A stretch of 64,000 nucleotides of DNA from CBDUXP01 sp965371225 [NCBI: uncultured bacterium] (GTDB taxonomy: Bacteria > Abyssobacteria > SURF-5 > CBDUXP01): contig CBDUXP010000003.1 of NCBI GenBank assembly GCA_965371225.1, forward strand, positions 62,001 to 126,000, given 5' to 3'. The notes beneath the pieces were generated by a model. It searched no databases. It was not told where the DNA came from and was given only the letters and a program-made list of their open reading frames with translations. How positions within the stretch are numbered: position 1 is the first letter of the stretch; every line of letters begins with the position of its first letter. Of the stretch, positions 32,869 through 40,628 are shown in pieces. Both the position numbers and the translations under genes were made by a program.

Positions 32869-34902
32869 ATGAAGTTGCGAGTGCTGGCAGCAAGTATCGC
32901 CGGCGGTCTGCTCCTGATTGGTGCCCAATCAGTCTCCGCCCAGACGGGGGAGGGCGAACAAGTCTTCAAGAGCAAATGCCTCCTGTGTCACTCCCAAGAA
33001 GAGGCGCGCACCCTTCCTCCGACAGAGACGTGGCCGAACTTCCTCACCGCCCACCGCAGTAAAGCCGCCTGGCTGATCGCGCCGGGCGAGGCCCGCACGA
33101 TCGCCAACTACCTGGCAGGCGAGGATCGGCGCGCGGCAGGCGGGGATCGCCGGGTCCAGTTCGCGCGGACCGGGGAAGTGACCCAGCAGCTCGTGATCGC
33201 GCCAGCCGCGCGGTTGCACGCGAACGTGGTGAATCCGCGGGTGGACACGGCGAAGAATGCTTACGCCGCCGCGGAGTTCCAGCTCTCGGGCGTGCCATTT
33301 TTCGAGCAGATTGCCCAGGTGGGCCTGCCCCTGGACGCGGACCTGGCTAGCATCACCTCCGAGGATGCGTTCTGGTACTCCCGGTACAACATGGAAGCCC
33401 TGGCGGTGCACAGCGGGATGGGCCTGCATCTGGTCCATGCGCGCAACCTGGTGCTGCAAGCGAATGAGGACAACGTCACCCCGCAGATCTTTCTGGCGAA
33501 CCTGTTCGAAACCTATCGGGAGCGCACGGGGTTGGAAGAAGTGCCGGACGGGTACTGGCCCGTGTACGCGGAGTTCGCCAGCGGCGCGCCGTTCCTCCAG
33601 GAGATTCCCGACTTTGACGACCCGGAAACCCTGCGGTGGGATCCCCGGAACTTTGACACGACCCTGCACCTGGGGGCCCTGGGCCATGCCATGGCGGAGC
33701 AGACCCTGTGGGCGGGGTATCTCTTGGGCGCGACGCACGGGGACAACCTCATCGGGAACGACGCGGAGGAGGGGTATCTCGGCGCCATCCTGCTCACCGA
33801 AGTCATCAACAAGCTCTACCTGATCCGAGACGAACTCGCTTTCGACGGCGCCGCCCTCGGCGAGGTGGATCCCTTTGCGTACCAGGCGAAGCTGAAGTAC
33901 TTCCCCCATGCGTATGGGGTCGAGATCGCCTATGACGACCTGAGCGCGCCCCCGAAGCCGGCGCGCTTCACCGTGGCGGATACCAGCAGTCAATTGGCGG
34001 ACCAGGCCGCGCTGCTGTGGGGCGCCAGCGAGTACTACCACCTCAGCGATCCGAAGATCGAAGACGTGTGGGATGCCCTGTTCGGCTCGCCGGCCGACGG
34101 CGCCCTCTTCCCGCCGGAAACTCACGATGTCGCGCGCGGGATCGTCAACGTCGTGAAGCAGAACATCGTCGCCATGCACTTCGACGTGACGGCAAAAACC
34201 TTTGTCAGCTCCTGGGACAACGGCGAACGGGGCAATGAGTTGCGGACCGCGGACGCCGGGGTGCTACTTATGGCGCTGGCGCGGGTCCACGCTGCCCTCC
34301 ACGACGACGAAGCCCTCGTCGCGGACGTGGAGAAGCTGATCGAGTGGCAGGCGGACTACCTCAGCAACAACCTGCAACACCGCGATGGCGGCTTCGTGGA
34401 AGCCATCAATGTGACCACTGCCGCCCAGAGCACGGTGCCACGCACCCTCCTGGCGCAGACTATGGCGATTCGGGGGCTCCTGGCGGCGCAAGCCGTCACG
34501 GGCAAGAGCGAGTATCGGGACAGTGCGGCGACCGCGTATGAGTTCATGGAGAACAGCTTGTGGTCCGCCACCGGCCGCTCGTACCGCACCGCCGAAGGGA
34601 GCGCCCTGGCTCTGCACACGCCGGAAACCGTCGCCTCGACGCTGGCCGCATTGCGCGAGCTGGTGCTCGCCACGCGCAACCAGAAGGCGTTGGAGCGGTT
34701 CAAGATTTTCTTCACTCAGACGGTCAAGCGCGCCGGGATGCAACTGGCTGAACTCGACGAAGCGGGCGAGACCGCCGACACGCAGAAGGAAGCCTTGACG
34801 CCCGATACGGACGGCGATGGTGTGCGCAAGCCCGCCTTTGCCGGCGGCCCCTTCGGCGTCGCGCCCGTCTTCCCCAGCGTCATTCAAGTCGCGACCCCGT
34901 AA
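32869..34902 (+). CDS. Secreted cytochrome c fused to a large alpha-helical (six-hairpin-like) domain
   Basis: A 677-residue exported protein. Residues 1-24 are a signal peptide (GGLLLIGAQSVSA). A single c-type heme site CLLCH (C37-C40-H41) follows, in a short cytochrome domain ending near residue 85 in NYLAG. In the usual position of the axial Met there is His62 (ETWPNFLTAH), so bis-His ligation is possible. About 570 residues of mixed helical sequence follow, with Trp/Tyr-rich repeats resembling the (alpha/alpha)6 barrels of glycoside hydrolases and epimerases, and a C-terminal Asp-rich DTDGDGVRKP calcium-type loop. I do not recognise the whole protein. A redox-linked periplasmic enzyme is likely. 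The SD GGGAGG lies 11 nt before the ATG. Confidence 0.75.
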   Translation: MKLRVLAASIAGGLLLIGAQSVSAQTGEGEQVFKSKCLLCHSQEEARTLPPTETWPNFLTAHRSKAAWLIAPGEARTIANYLAGEDRRAAGGDRRVQFARTGEVTQQLVIAPAARLHANVVNPRVDTAKNAYAAAEFQLSGVPFFEQIAQVGLPLDADLASITSEDAFWYSRYNMEALAVHSGMGLHLVHARNLVLQANEDNVTPQIFLANLFETYRERTGLEEVPDGYWPVYAEFASGAPFLQEIPDFDDPETLRWDPRNFDTTLHLGALGHAMAEQTLWAGYLLGATHGDNLIGNDAEEGYLGAILLTEVINKLYLIRDELAFDGAALGEVDPFAYQAKLKYFPHAYGVEIAYDDLSAPPKPARFTVADTSSQLADQAALLWGASEYYHLSDPKIEDVWDALFGSPADGALFPPETHDVARGIVNVVKQNIVAMHFDVTAKTFVSSWDNGERGNELRTADAGVLLMALARVHAALHDDEALVADVEKLIEWQADYLSNNLQHRDGGFVEAINVTTAAQSTVPRTLLAQTMAIRGLLAAQAVTGKSEYRDSAATAYEFMENSLWSATGRSYRTAEGSALALHTPETVASTLAALRELVLATRNQKALERFKIFFTQTVKRAGMQLAELDEAGETADTQKEALTPDTDGDGVRKPAFAGGPFGVAPVFPSVIQVATP

Positions 34903-34929
34903 CCCCCTCGGGTCGCCGGGCGCGTTTCG

Positions 34930-34958
34930 TTGGCAGGGGCCCGGCGCCCCCGTACACT
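34930..34958 (+). promoter_or_regulatory. Promoter of the D-cysteine desulfhydrase-type gene, probably leaderless
   Basis: TTGGCA (34930-34935), 17 bases, TACACT (34953-34958). The predicted start of transcription is within a few bases of the GTG at 34963, so the transcript would have no leader. The TTG that could be read as an upstream start codon is part of the -35 box. Confidence 0.55.
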
Positions 34959-34962
34959 GCGC

Positions 34963-35994
34963 GTGGTAGAGCCGCTCCCCGTGCCGCTGGACCCCTCAGC
35001 CCCCTCATCCCGCTCCGCGCTGGCGGAGGCCATTGCCGCCGTGCCGCGCGTGCCTCTGGCCCGATTGCCGACGCCCCTCCATTGCCTGTCCGCGCTCGGC
35101 GAAGCGTGGGGTGCGCCTGACCTCTGGATCAAACGGGATGACCTGAGCGGCCTGGCCTTTGGAGGCAACAAGGTCCGCAAGCTGGAGTTTCTGGCGGCCC
35201 ACGCGCAACAGCGCGGCGCGCGTACGCTGGTCACGGCCGGCCGGGTGCAGAGCAACCACACGCGGGATACGGCCATCGTCGCCAGGCGTTTGGGCATGGA
35301 TGCCGCCGTCGTTCTTAGCGGCACCCGACCCGAACCGGCGACCGCCAACGTGTTGCTCGAAGAATTGATGGGCGTCCAGATCGCCTGGGCCGACGGCGAC
35401 CGCGCGGCCTACCGGCAGGGAGTGAAGCTCCTGACTCGGCTGAAGCTCGGCGGCGGGCGGCCGTATTACATCCCGCCGGGTGGAGCGAATCCTCGGGGGT
35501 GTGTCGGGTACGTGGCCGCGGTGCTCGAACTGGCCACCCAGTGCGAGGAGTTGGGTGAACCCTTACCGGACGCGATCGTGGTACCAGTCGGCACCGGTGG
35601 GACGCTGGCCGGGTTGATTGCCGGGTGTCGCCTCCTGCAAATTCCGACGCAGGTCATCGGCATCGGCGTGGTTGAGGCGCCTCATGGCCGCCCGCGCCCC
35701 GTCGCCAAGCTGGCCACTGCGACCGGCAAGTTTCTCGGCTTTAAGGAGACGCGCATCGAGGCGGACGCGGTGCACGTGGACACCGACTACCTCGGCCCCG
35801 GCTACAGTCTTGCCACGCCGAAGAGCACAGCCGCCATCGCGACGATGGCGCAGTACGAGGGGATCTTTCTCGATCCCTGCTACACGGGGAAAGGGCTCGC
35901 CGGCCTGCACGGCCTCCTCGAACGGGGCGTCCTCGACCCGGCCCGCCGCCTCCTCTTCTGGCACACGGGCGGCCAGATTGCACTGTTTCGCTGA
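34963..35994 (+). CDS. PLP-dependent D-cysteine desulfhydrase / ACC deaminase-type enzyme
   Basis: A 343-residue fold-type II PLP enzyme. The Schiff-base Lys is in FGGNKVRKLEF (about residue 75), the substrate Ser/Asn block is AGRVQSNHTRDTA, and the phosphate-binding loop is GTGGTLAGLIAG. This matches D-cysteine desulfhydrase and 1-aminocyclopropane-1-carboxylate deaminase, which share the scaffold. D-cysteine desulfhydrase is more common in this genome type. I favour the GTG at 34963 because the upstream TTG lies in a promoter -35 box. It stands alone between the cytochrome-fusion gene and the convergent dehydratase operon. Confidence 0.82.
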   Translation: MVEPLPVPLDPSAPSSRSALAEAIAAVPRVPLARLPTPLHCLSALGEAWGAPDLWIKRDDLSGLAFGGNKVRKLEFLAAHAQQRGARTLVTAGRVQSNHTRDTAIVARRLGMDAAVVLSGTRPEPATANVLLEELMGVQIAWADGDRAAYRQGVKLLTRLKLGGGRPYYIPPGGANPRGCVGYVAAVLELATQCEELGEPLPDAIVVPVGTGGTLAGLIAGCRLLQIPTQVIGIGVVEAPHGRPRPVAKLATATGKFLGFKETRIEADAVHVDTDYLGPGYSLATPKSTAAIATMAQYEGIFLDPCYTGKGLAGLHGLLERGVLDPARRLLFWHTGGQIALFR

Positions 35995-36021
35995 CTGCGG
36001 CCCGGCATTCGGCCGCCGGCG

Positions 36022-36234
36022 CTACCGCTTATCCCAGCCCCGGCCGGCCGGCAGGGCCCCTTCCCCCTCAATCTCCACGTCCCACCCGTGGCCTCCGTCT
36101 GGAAGAAAGAACATGGTCGTGCTCTCATCTCGGGCGGTATGCGACACCAGCCAACCACCGGGCACCTGCGCGCGCCGCAGCCGGCCGGTGCCGCCGGTAT
36201 TCTGCTTGACTACTTCCCACTGCAGCTCTGGCAT
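36022..36234 (-). CDS. Conserved small hypothetical protein (70 aa)
   Basis: A 70-residue protein starting MPELQWEVVKQNTGG with the central LRRAQVPGGWLVSHTARDE and a following FLPDGGHGWDV. Small proteins of the form W-E-V-V-...-R-V-P-G-G-W-L-V-...-P-D occur widely, but no function is known to me. The ATG at 36234 has GGAG eight bases upstream. It follows the dehydratase beta subunit by 107 nt and may share its transcript. Confidence 0.65.
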   Translation of the reverse strand: MPELQWEVVKQNTGGTGRLRRAQVPGGWLVSHTARDESTTMFFLPDGGHGWDVEIEGEGALPAGRGWDKR

Positions 36235-36341
36235 CACTCGATCTCCGTTTCCAAGATTCCAGGGAAGGGGGCACCGGGGTCGCCCGGCGACTCAAACCAT
36301 GGTAGCGAGCGAGGGCCGCTCCGTCTACGGCCCGGCGGACT

Positions 36342-37568
36342 CTATGCCTGTGCCGATTCCAATATTTCCAGGAAGCCTTCGATCCGGGTGCGCAGCTGGC
36401 CGGCGGATGCGGCGCGCGCGTCCACGCAATCCCCGTCCACGTTCGTGAACGGGATGCCCTCGGCCGCGAACGCATCCTTCATGATGCGCCAGCGTCCGGC
36501 GTTCCACCGGCAGCCCCAGTGGCTGAATTGCACTACTCCATCGACCCGGTACTTGAGCCCCTCTCGCACGTAATGGCGCGCCGCCTCGTCGGCAGGCCGC
36601 AGGTCCGGATTCTGGAGCAGTTTGAGCGCCAAGCTGCGCCAGGGGTCGCTCATGTCCAGCGGCTCCCAATAGGCCTGACAGAAGTTGTTGTACACGATTA
36701 CGGCGCGGCGTTCGACCTCGAGAAACTCGAACAGGTCCGTGGCGTAAAACGGGCGCAGGTGCAACCACAGCAGGCGGAATGCCTCGCCGCCGGGCAGGAC
36801 CGGCGCCTGACGATCCACGCGCTCCTGGGCTTCTTGCAGCATCGTCTCGGCGATCTGCGTCCCGGTCGGATGCCCCCACGGCAGATAGAGCCGCAGGCCG
36901 AGGGTGGGAGAGCCGAAGACAGGCGCCGGGGATCGGCGGCGGAGTTCCTGCAAGCCGCGCATCGCTGCGGCAGCGCGGTTGGACTCGTCGAATGCCTCGG
37001 CCAGCCGGTCCAGGCTCAGCGTGCGGCCCGCCAACCCCTCCAGCTCGTGCGCGATCGTCTCGAGCTGATGCGCCAAGTACTGTACGGCCTCGGGCGTGAT
37101 GCGATCGGGCACGTCCAGCAGCATGTATGGCGCGCCACGTTCGCGGCTAAGCGCGTGAGCCACCTTTGGTGCGCCTTCGCACAGGTGGCTGGTACAGACG
37201 AGCGCCGCCGGGTCGGGGAACAGGCGATCGAGCCCGCCGCCGAGGCCCGCGCGCAGGAAGGTGCACGTATCGCGGGTCGGATACGCGTCGTCGGCGGTGT
37301 CCAGAACGTCGTGCAACCCCAGCGACCCGATCAAACCGCCCATGACTTCATAGGAGAGGGGAATGATGTCCAACGCGTGGAGGAGTTCATAGGGAAAGAA
37401 CACGTTCATCCAGACGACCGGGCGCTCCCCGCTGAATCCCCGCGTCATTTGCATGGCCGTGTGCAGGGCGAAGAGATTCCCGGCGGCGGACGCGAAGGGG
37501 GACGGGGTGTCGTCCGCCGCGCGCGCCAGCATCGCTTGCACTAGGCGGGGCTGGGTGGCGGTGGTCAT
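36342..37568 (-). CDS. 2-hydroxyacyl-CoA dehydratase / benzoyl-CoA reductase-type subunit (HgdB/BcrB family)
   Basis: A 408-residue protein of the two-subunit iron-sulfur dehydratase family. A cysteine near residue 100 (RDTCTFLRAGLGG) and another near 124 (TSHLCEGAPK) lie where [4Fe-4S] ligands are expected, with a third in FSHWGCRWNAGR near the end. It overlaps the next gene upstream by 4 nt. With the activase and the other subunit it makes a full set for ATP-driven electron injection into a thioester substrate. The family includes 2-hydroxyglutaryl-, lactoyl- and phenyllactyl-CoA dehydratases and benzoyl-CoA reductase, and the substrate cannot be told. No CoA-transferase or ligase gene is adjacent. 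Confidence 0.82.
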   Translation of the reverse strand: MTTATQPRLVQAMLARAADDTPSPFASAAGNLFALHTAMQMTRGFSGERPVVWMNVFFPYELLHALDIIPLSYEVMGGLIGSLGLHDVLDTADDAYPTRDTCTFLRAGLGGGLDRLFPDPAALVCTSHLCEGAPKVAHALSRERGAPYMLLDVPDRITPEAVQYLAHQLETIAHELEGLAGRTLSLDRLAEAFDESNRAAAAMRGLQELRRRSPAPVFGSPTLGLRLYLPWGHPTGTQIAETMLQEAQERVDRQAPVLPGGEAFRLLWLHLRPFYATDLFEFLEVERRAVIVYNNFCQAYWEPLDMSDPWRSLALKLLQNPDLRPADEAARHYVREGLKYRVDGVVQFSHWGCRWNAGRWRIMKDAFAAEGIPFTNVDGDCVDARAASAGQLRTRIEGFLEILESAQA

Positions 37569-38665
37569 TGCAACATCTCCAGGAACGCCTCAACGCGCGT
37601 CCGCATCTGGCCGCGCGCGCCCATGGTGTGGTCCGATTCCCACCGGAGCACCGGAATCCCCGTCGCGCGCAACGCCTGTTCGATGGGGACGAGGTCGAAC
37701 AGGTGGGGGTCGCAGAACTTGATCGTGTAGTAGATGACGCCGTCGATCCGATGCCGGTCGCACGCCGCCAGCAGTGCGCGCACGCGCCCCTCCGTGTCCC
37801 GCATGCGCGCGCAACTGCTGCGCTGGAGCTGGCGCTCCGCCAGCGCGCGGAGAGGATCACCGTTCACCTGGACGTCCCGGCCGTAGTAGCGGCTGCCGGT
37901 GCACAGATCGTCCGCCGGGACCTGGCCGCCCAGGTCTTCCACCAGCTCCATGATGTACGCGTGGTCCAGTATGCCGCCGGCCACGAGGATGCGGGGCCCC
38001 GACCGTGGCCGGGGGTGCTGCTCGGCGCGCACGGCCGCCGCCCAGTCTCCGACCCGTTCCGTGAACGCCACCTTGGGCCAGCGCATGGCCGCATCCACAC
38101 TCGTGGCCATGTCGGAAGCCGACACCGCCGCATACCCGTCAACATGCAGCGCGGCAATCTCGCGCAGCGTCGCGCGCATGCCGTTCATCGTCGCAATCCC
38201 CGTCGCCAGGGCCTCGTCCCCAATCGGCTGCCCGACGTACGCGCCGAGGGCATCGCACAGTGCGCGGAATTCGGCGGCTGCGAAATCGACGGCGGCCTCC
38301 GTGCTCAGGCGCGGCATACTGAGCAGGAACGCGAATGCCGGCGCAAACTGGGCGCACCACGCGTCATGCAGCCGGCGCATGGAATCGCAACTGGCGACCG
38401 TGATCACGCCCGCCACCGGGGCCTCCTCGTGGTGTATCGCGGCGTCCAGCGTGCTGCGCACGTACGGGCAGAGGTTGTTGTGCAGGTGCGCGTCCGCGCT
38501 CCGGATCGGTTGGCACCCGCCGCGCAAGCGCCGCGGCGTCAGGCCCGCCGCCAAGAGGAGTTCCTCGGGGGTGTACGTGCAGAACCAGCCGATTTCAGGC
38601 GTGGGCGCAGGCGGGGGATGGGCGAGCGTTTCGCTGAGGGAGGCGACGCCCGCGGCCGGGATCAT
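37565..38665 (-). CDS. 2-hydroxyacyl-CoA dehydratase / benzoyl-CoA reductase-type subunit (HgdA/BcrC family)
   Basis: A 366-residue partner subunit. It opens with EIGWFCTYTPEELLLAAGL, a family-typical start, and has cysteines in HNNLCPYVRSTLD, VASCDSMRRLH and ADDLCTGSRYYG, candidate ligands of a [4Fe-4S] cluster. The end (RWESDHTMGARGQMRTRVEAF) matches the C-terminal region of the beta subunit (NVDGDCVDARAASAGQLRTR), showing common descent. The start is the ATG at 38665, overlapping the activase stop by 4 nt. A long open extension upstream of this start is antisense reading of the activase gene. Confidence 0.82.
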   Translation of the reverse strand: MIPAAGVASLSETLAHPPPAPTPEIGWFCTYTPEELLLAAGLTPRRLRGGCQPIRSADAHLHNNLCPYVRSTLDAAIHHEEAPVAGVITVASCDSMRRLHDAWCAQFAPAFAFLLSMPRLSTEAAVDFAAAEFRALCDALGAYVGQPIGDEALATGIATMNGMRATLREIAALHVDGYAAVSASDMATSVDAAMRWPKVAFTERVGDWAAAVRAEQHPRPRSGPRILVAGGILDHAYIMELVEDLGGQVPADDLCTGSRYYGRDVQVNGDPLRALAERQLQRSSCARMRDTEGRVRALLAACDRHRIDGVIYYTIKFCDPHLFDLVPIEQALRATGIPVLRWESDHTMGARGQMRTRVEAFLEMLQ

Positions 38666-39462
38666 GCCAGCTGCAACGCCCGATCCCGGGCAATGAGAGC
38701 CGCGCCAAGAGCGCCCACGATCTGTGGCTCCTCGGGGATGTTGATCTGCAGCTCGATCAAGTCTTCCAGGGCGTGCACCACGCCGGAGTTCTTTGCGACA
38801 CCGCCGGTCATGGTGACTTCCGCGTCGAGCCCGACGCGTTTCGCCAGCGAAAACGTGCGCTGTGCAATGGCGCGACAGAGCCCCCGCGTGATGTTCGATG
38901 GCGACTTGCCTTGGGAGACGAGCGACACGACCTCGCTTTCGGCAAATACCGTGCACATGCTGCTGATGGCCAAGTCCTCGTTCGCCTCATCGGCCAACGG
39001 ACCCAGGTCGTCGAGTTCCACCTCGAGCGTCCGGGCCATGACCTCCAGAAAGCGGCCGGTGCCCGCGGCGCACTTGTCATTCATGGCGAAGTCCGTCACC
39101 TTGCCCTGGGGGGAGAGGCTGATAGACTTCGAGTCTTGCCCGCCAATGTCGATGACCAGACGGGTGCGGGGAAACAAGTGAAACGCACCCTTGGCGTGGC
39201 AGGTGATTTCGGTGACGCTCTTGTCCCGCCCGGTCACGTTCTCGCGCCCGTACCCTGTGGAGATCACCGCGCTCAGGTCGGTGTCGGCCAGGGAAGCACT
39301 AGCGAGCACCGCGTCCCGCGCCTGCGCGATCGCCTTGCGATTGTTCGCGCCGGTGGGCACCACCGCGGCGGCGATGACAGCGGCGGTCTCATCGACGATC
39401 ACCGCGTCGCAGGTCAGGGAACCGATATCAATCCCGGCGAAATACCCCACGGTCGCCCCCAA
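38662..39462 (-). CDS. ATP-dependent activator (activase) of 2-hydroxyacyl-CoA dehydratase, BadF/HgdC type
   Basis: A 266-residue ASKHA-fold ATPase that shuttles low-potential electrons to the dehydratase. The [4Fe-4S] ligands bridging the homodimer are seen as NDKCAAGTGRFLE and SSMCTVFAESE. Nucleotide-binding blocks are GIDIGSLTCDAVIVD, VIDIGGQDSK and MTGGVAKNSGV. It heads the three-gene operon and is preceded by a strong promoter at 39492-39520. Such systems are oxygen-sensitive, implying anaerobic or microaerobic use. Confidence 0.9.
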   Translation of the reverse strand: MGATVGYFAGIDIGSLTCDAVIVDETAAVIAAAVVPTGANNRKAIAQARDAVLASASLADTDLSAVISTGYGRENVTGRDKSVTEITCHAKGAFHLFPRTRLVIDIGGQDSKSISLSPQGKVTDFAMNDKCAAGTGRFLEVMARTLEVELDDLGPLADEANEDLAISSMCTVFAESEVVSLVSQGKSPSNITRGLCRAIAQRTFSLAKRVGLDAEVTMTGGVAKNSGVVHALEDLIELQINIPEEPQIVGALGAALIARDRALQLA

Positions 39463-39491
39463 TACAGGAATAAATGATATTCAGTTAATTA

Positions 39492-39520
39492 AATATACTT
39501 CAGGGACCCCCGGCAGTCAA
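39492..39520 (-). promoter_or_regulatory. Promoter of the dehydratase operon
   Basis: Minus-strand TTGACT (39520-39515), 17 bases, TATATT (39497-39492) inside an unusually AT-rich stretch. Transcription would start about 25 nt before the activase ATG. Confidence 0.75.
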
Positions 39521-39584
39521 GTCGCGCGTACTGACGGCTGAGCCCCCGTGAGGCTGCCGTTCGTCGCTGGCCCAGCGCTTTCTC

Positions 39585-39613
39585 TTGACTTCGCCGGTGT
39601 CGGGCCATTCAAT
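39585..39613 (+). promoter_or_regulatory. Promoter of the RNA methyltransferase gene, probably leaderless
   Basis: TTGACT (39585-39590), 17 bases, TTCAAT (39608-39613). The ATG at 39620 lies six bases after the -10 box, so the transcript should begin at or next to the start codon. Confidence 0.65.
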
Positions 39614-39619
39614 AGGCGG

Positions 39620-40525
39620 ATGAGTCCCGCCCGCCGAACCGGAAACGCCCGCGCCGCCTCTGCGCAGAAGTCCCCCGTGCGGAAAGCTCGGGGGAAGGTG
39701 AAAGCCCCGTCCCCCGAGCGCGGCCCCGACGTGGCGACCAGCCCGCGGCCGGCGGAGACGGTGCACAGCGCGAAGAACCCCGCGTTCAAGACCTGGCGGT
39801 CGCTGTTGTCCGGTCGGGGCGTGCGCAAGCGGGGGCGGGCGCTGATTGCGGGACGGAAAGTAGTCGCGGAGGTGGCGGCCGAGTTTGGCGGACTCGTCGA
39901 GGCCTGTCTGCTTCAGGAGGGTGGTGATGATGCCCCGGAGGGCCTGCCCACCACGGTGCGGTGCTATCGCCTGGCGGGGAAGTTGTTGCGCGACCTGGAT
40001 CCCGGTGAAGCCGGCCCCCCCCTCTTGGTCGTGCGGGTTCCCGACATGCCCGTCTGGAAGCCGGAGCCGATCGAGGAGGAGCTTGGCTGCACCCTGTTCC
40101 TCCCGTTTCAGGATCCGGTGAACGTAGGGGCCGCGTTGCGCAGTGCGGCGGCGTTCGGGGTGGGGCGCGTCGTGTTGTTGAAAGAATCCGCCCATCCGTT
40201 TCATCCCCGGAGCCTGCAGGCCGCCGGGAGTGCGCCGCTGCGCGTGAGCCTCTTGCGCGGCCCGGCGCTGTGCGACCTGGACACCAAGGCGCTGCCCTGC
40301 TTCACCCTGGACCTCACCGGGGAACCGCTGCGGGGGTTCCGCTTTCCCGAGCGGTTCGCGCTCGTGCCCGGTTTGGAGGGCACGGGCATGCCGGACCTGG
40401 CGGGGGACAACACGCCGGTCTACATCCCCATCTCTCCCCAGATGGATTCGCTCAATGCGGCGACGGCCACGGCCATCGCTCTGTACCACTGGCGCATTCA
40501 CGTGGCAGACTTGGCCACGGCGTAG
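39620..40525 (+). CDS. SpoU/TrmH-family RNA methyltransferase
   Basis: A 301-residue SPOUT methyltransferase. A basic Ala/Pro/Lys-rich N-terminal tail (about 65 residues) precedes an RNA-binding-like segment, then the knotted domain with FQDPVNVGAALRSAAAFG, LVPGLEGTGMPD and IPISPQMDSLNAATATAIAL, the three SpoU motifs. It probably adds a 2'-O-methyl group to tRNA or rRNA, with the exact target unknown. It diverges from the dehydratase operon, and its promoter overlaps its own start. Confidence 0.85.
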   Translation: MSPARRTGNARAASAQKSPVRKARGKVKAPSPERGPDVATSPRPAETVHSAKNPAFKTWRSLLSGRGVRKRGRALIAGRKVVAEVAAEFGGLVEACLLQEGGDDAPEGLPTTVRCYRLAGKLLRDLDPGEAGPPLLVVRVPDMPVWKPEPIEEELGCTLFLPFQDPVNVGAALRSAAAFGVGRVVLLKESAHPFHPRSLQAAGSAPLRVSLLRGPALCDLDTKALPCFTLDLTGEPLRGFRFPERFALVPGLEGTGMPDLAGDNTPVYIPISPQMDSLNAATATAIALYHWRIHVADLATA

Positions 40526-40628
40526 GTCCGGCCGCCACAAACGTAAGGCCAGCACGGACTTCCAGAGTTGACGGTGTGATAGACTGCGCCGATTTCGGTG
40601 GGGGAACGGCCCGCCGAAGGAACGCCGC

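Noticed and set aside
40568-40585. TTGACG followed closely by TAGACT before liuB
   Set aside because: The spacing of only 6 bases cannot form a promoter, so only the TAGACT part is kept as a candidate element.
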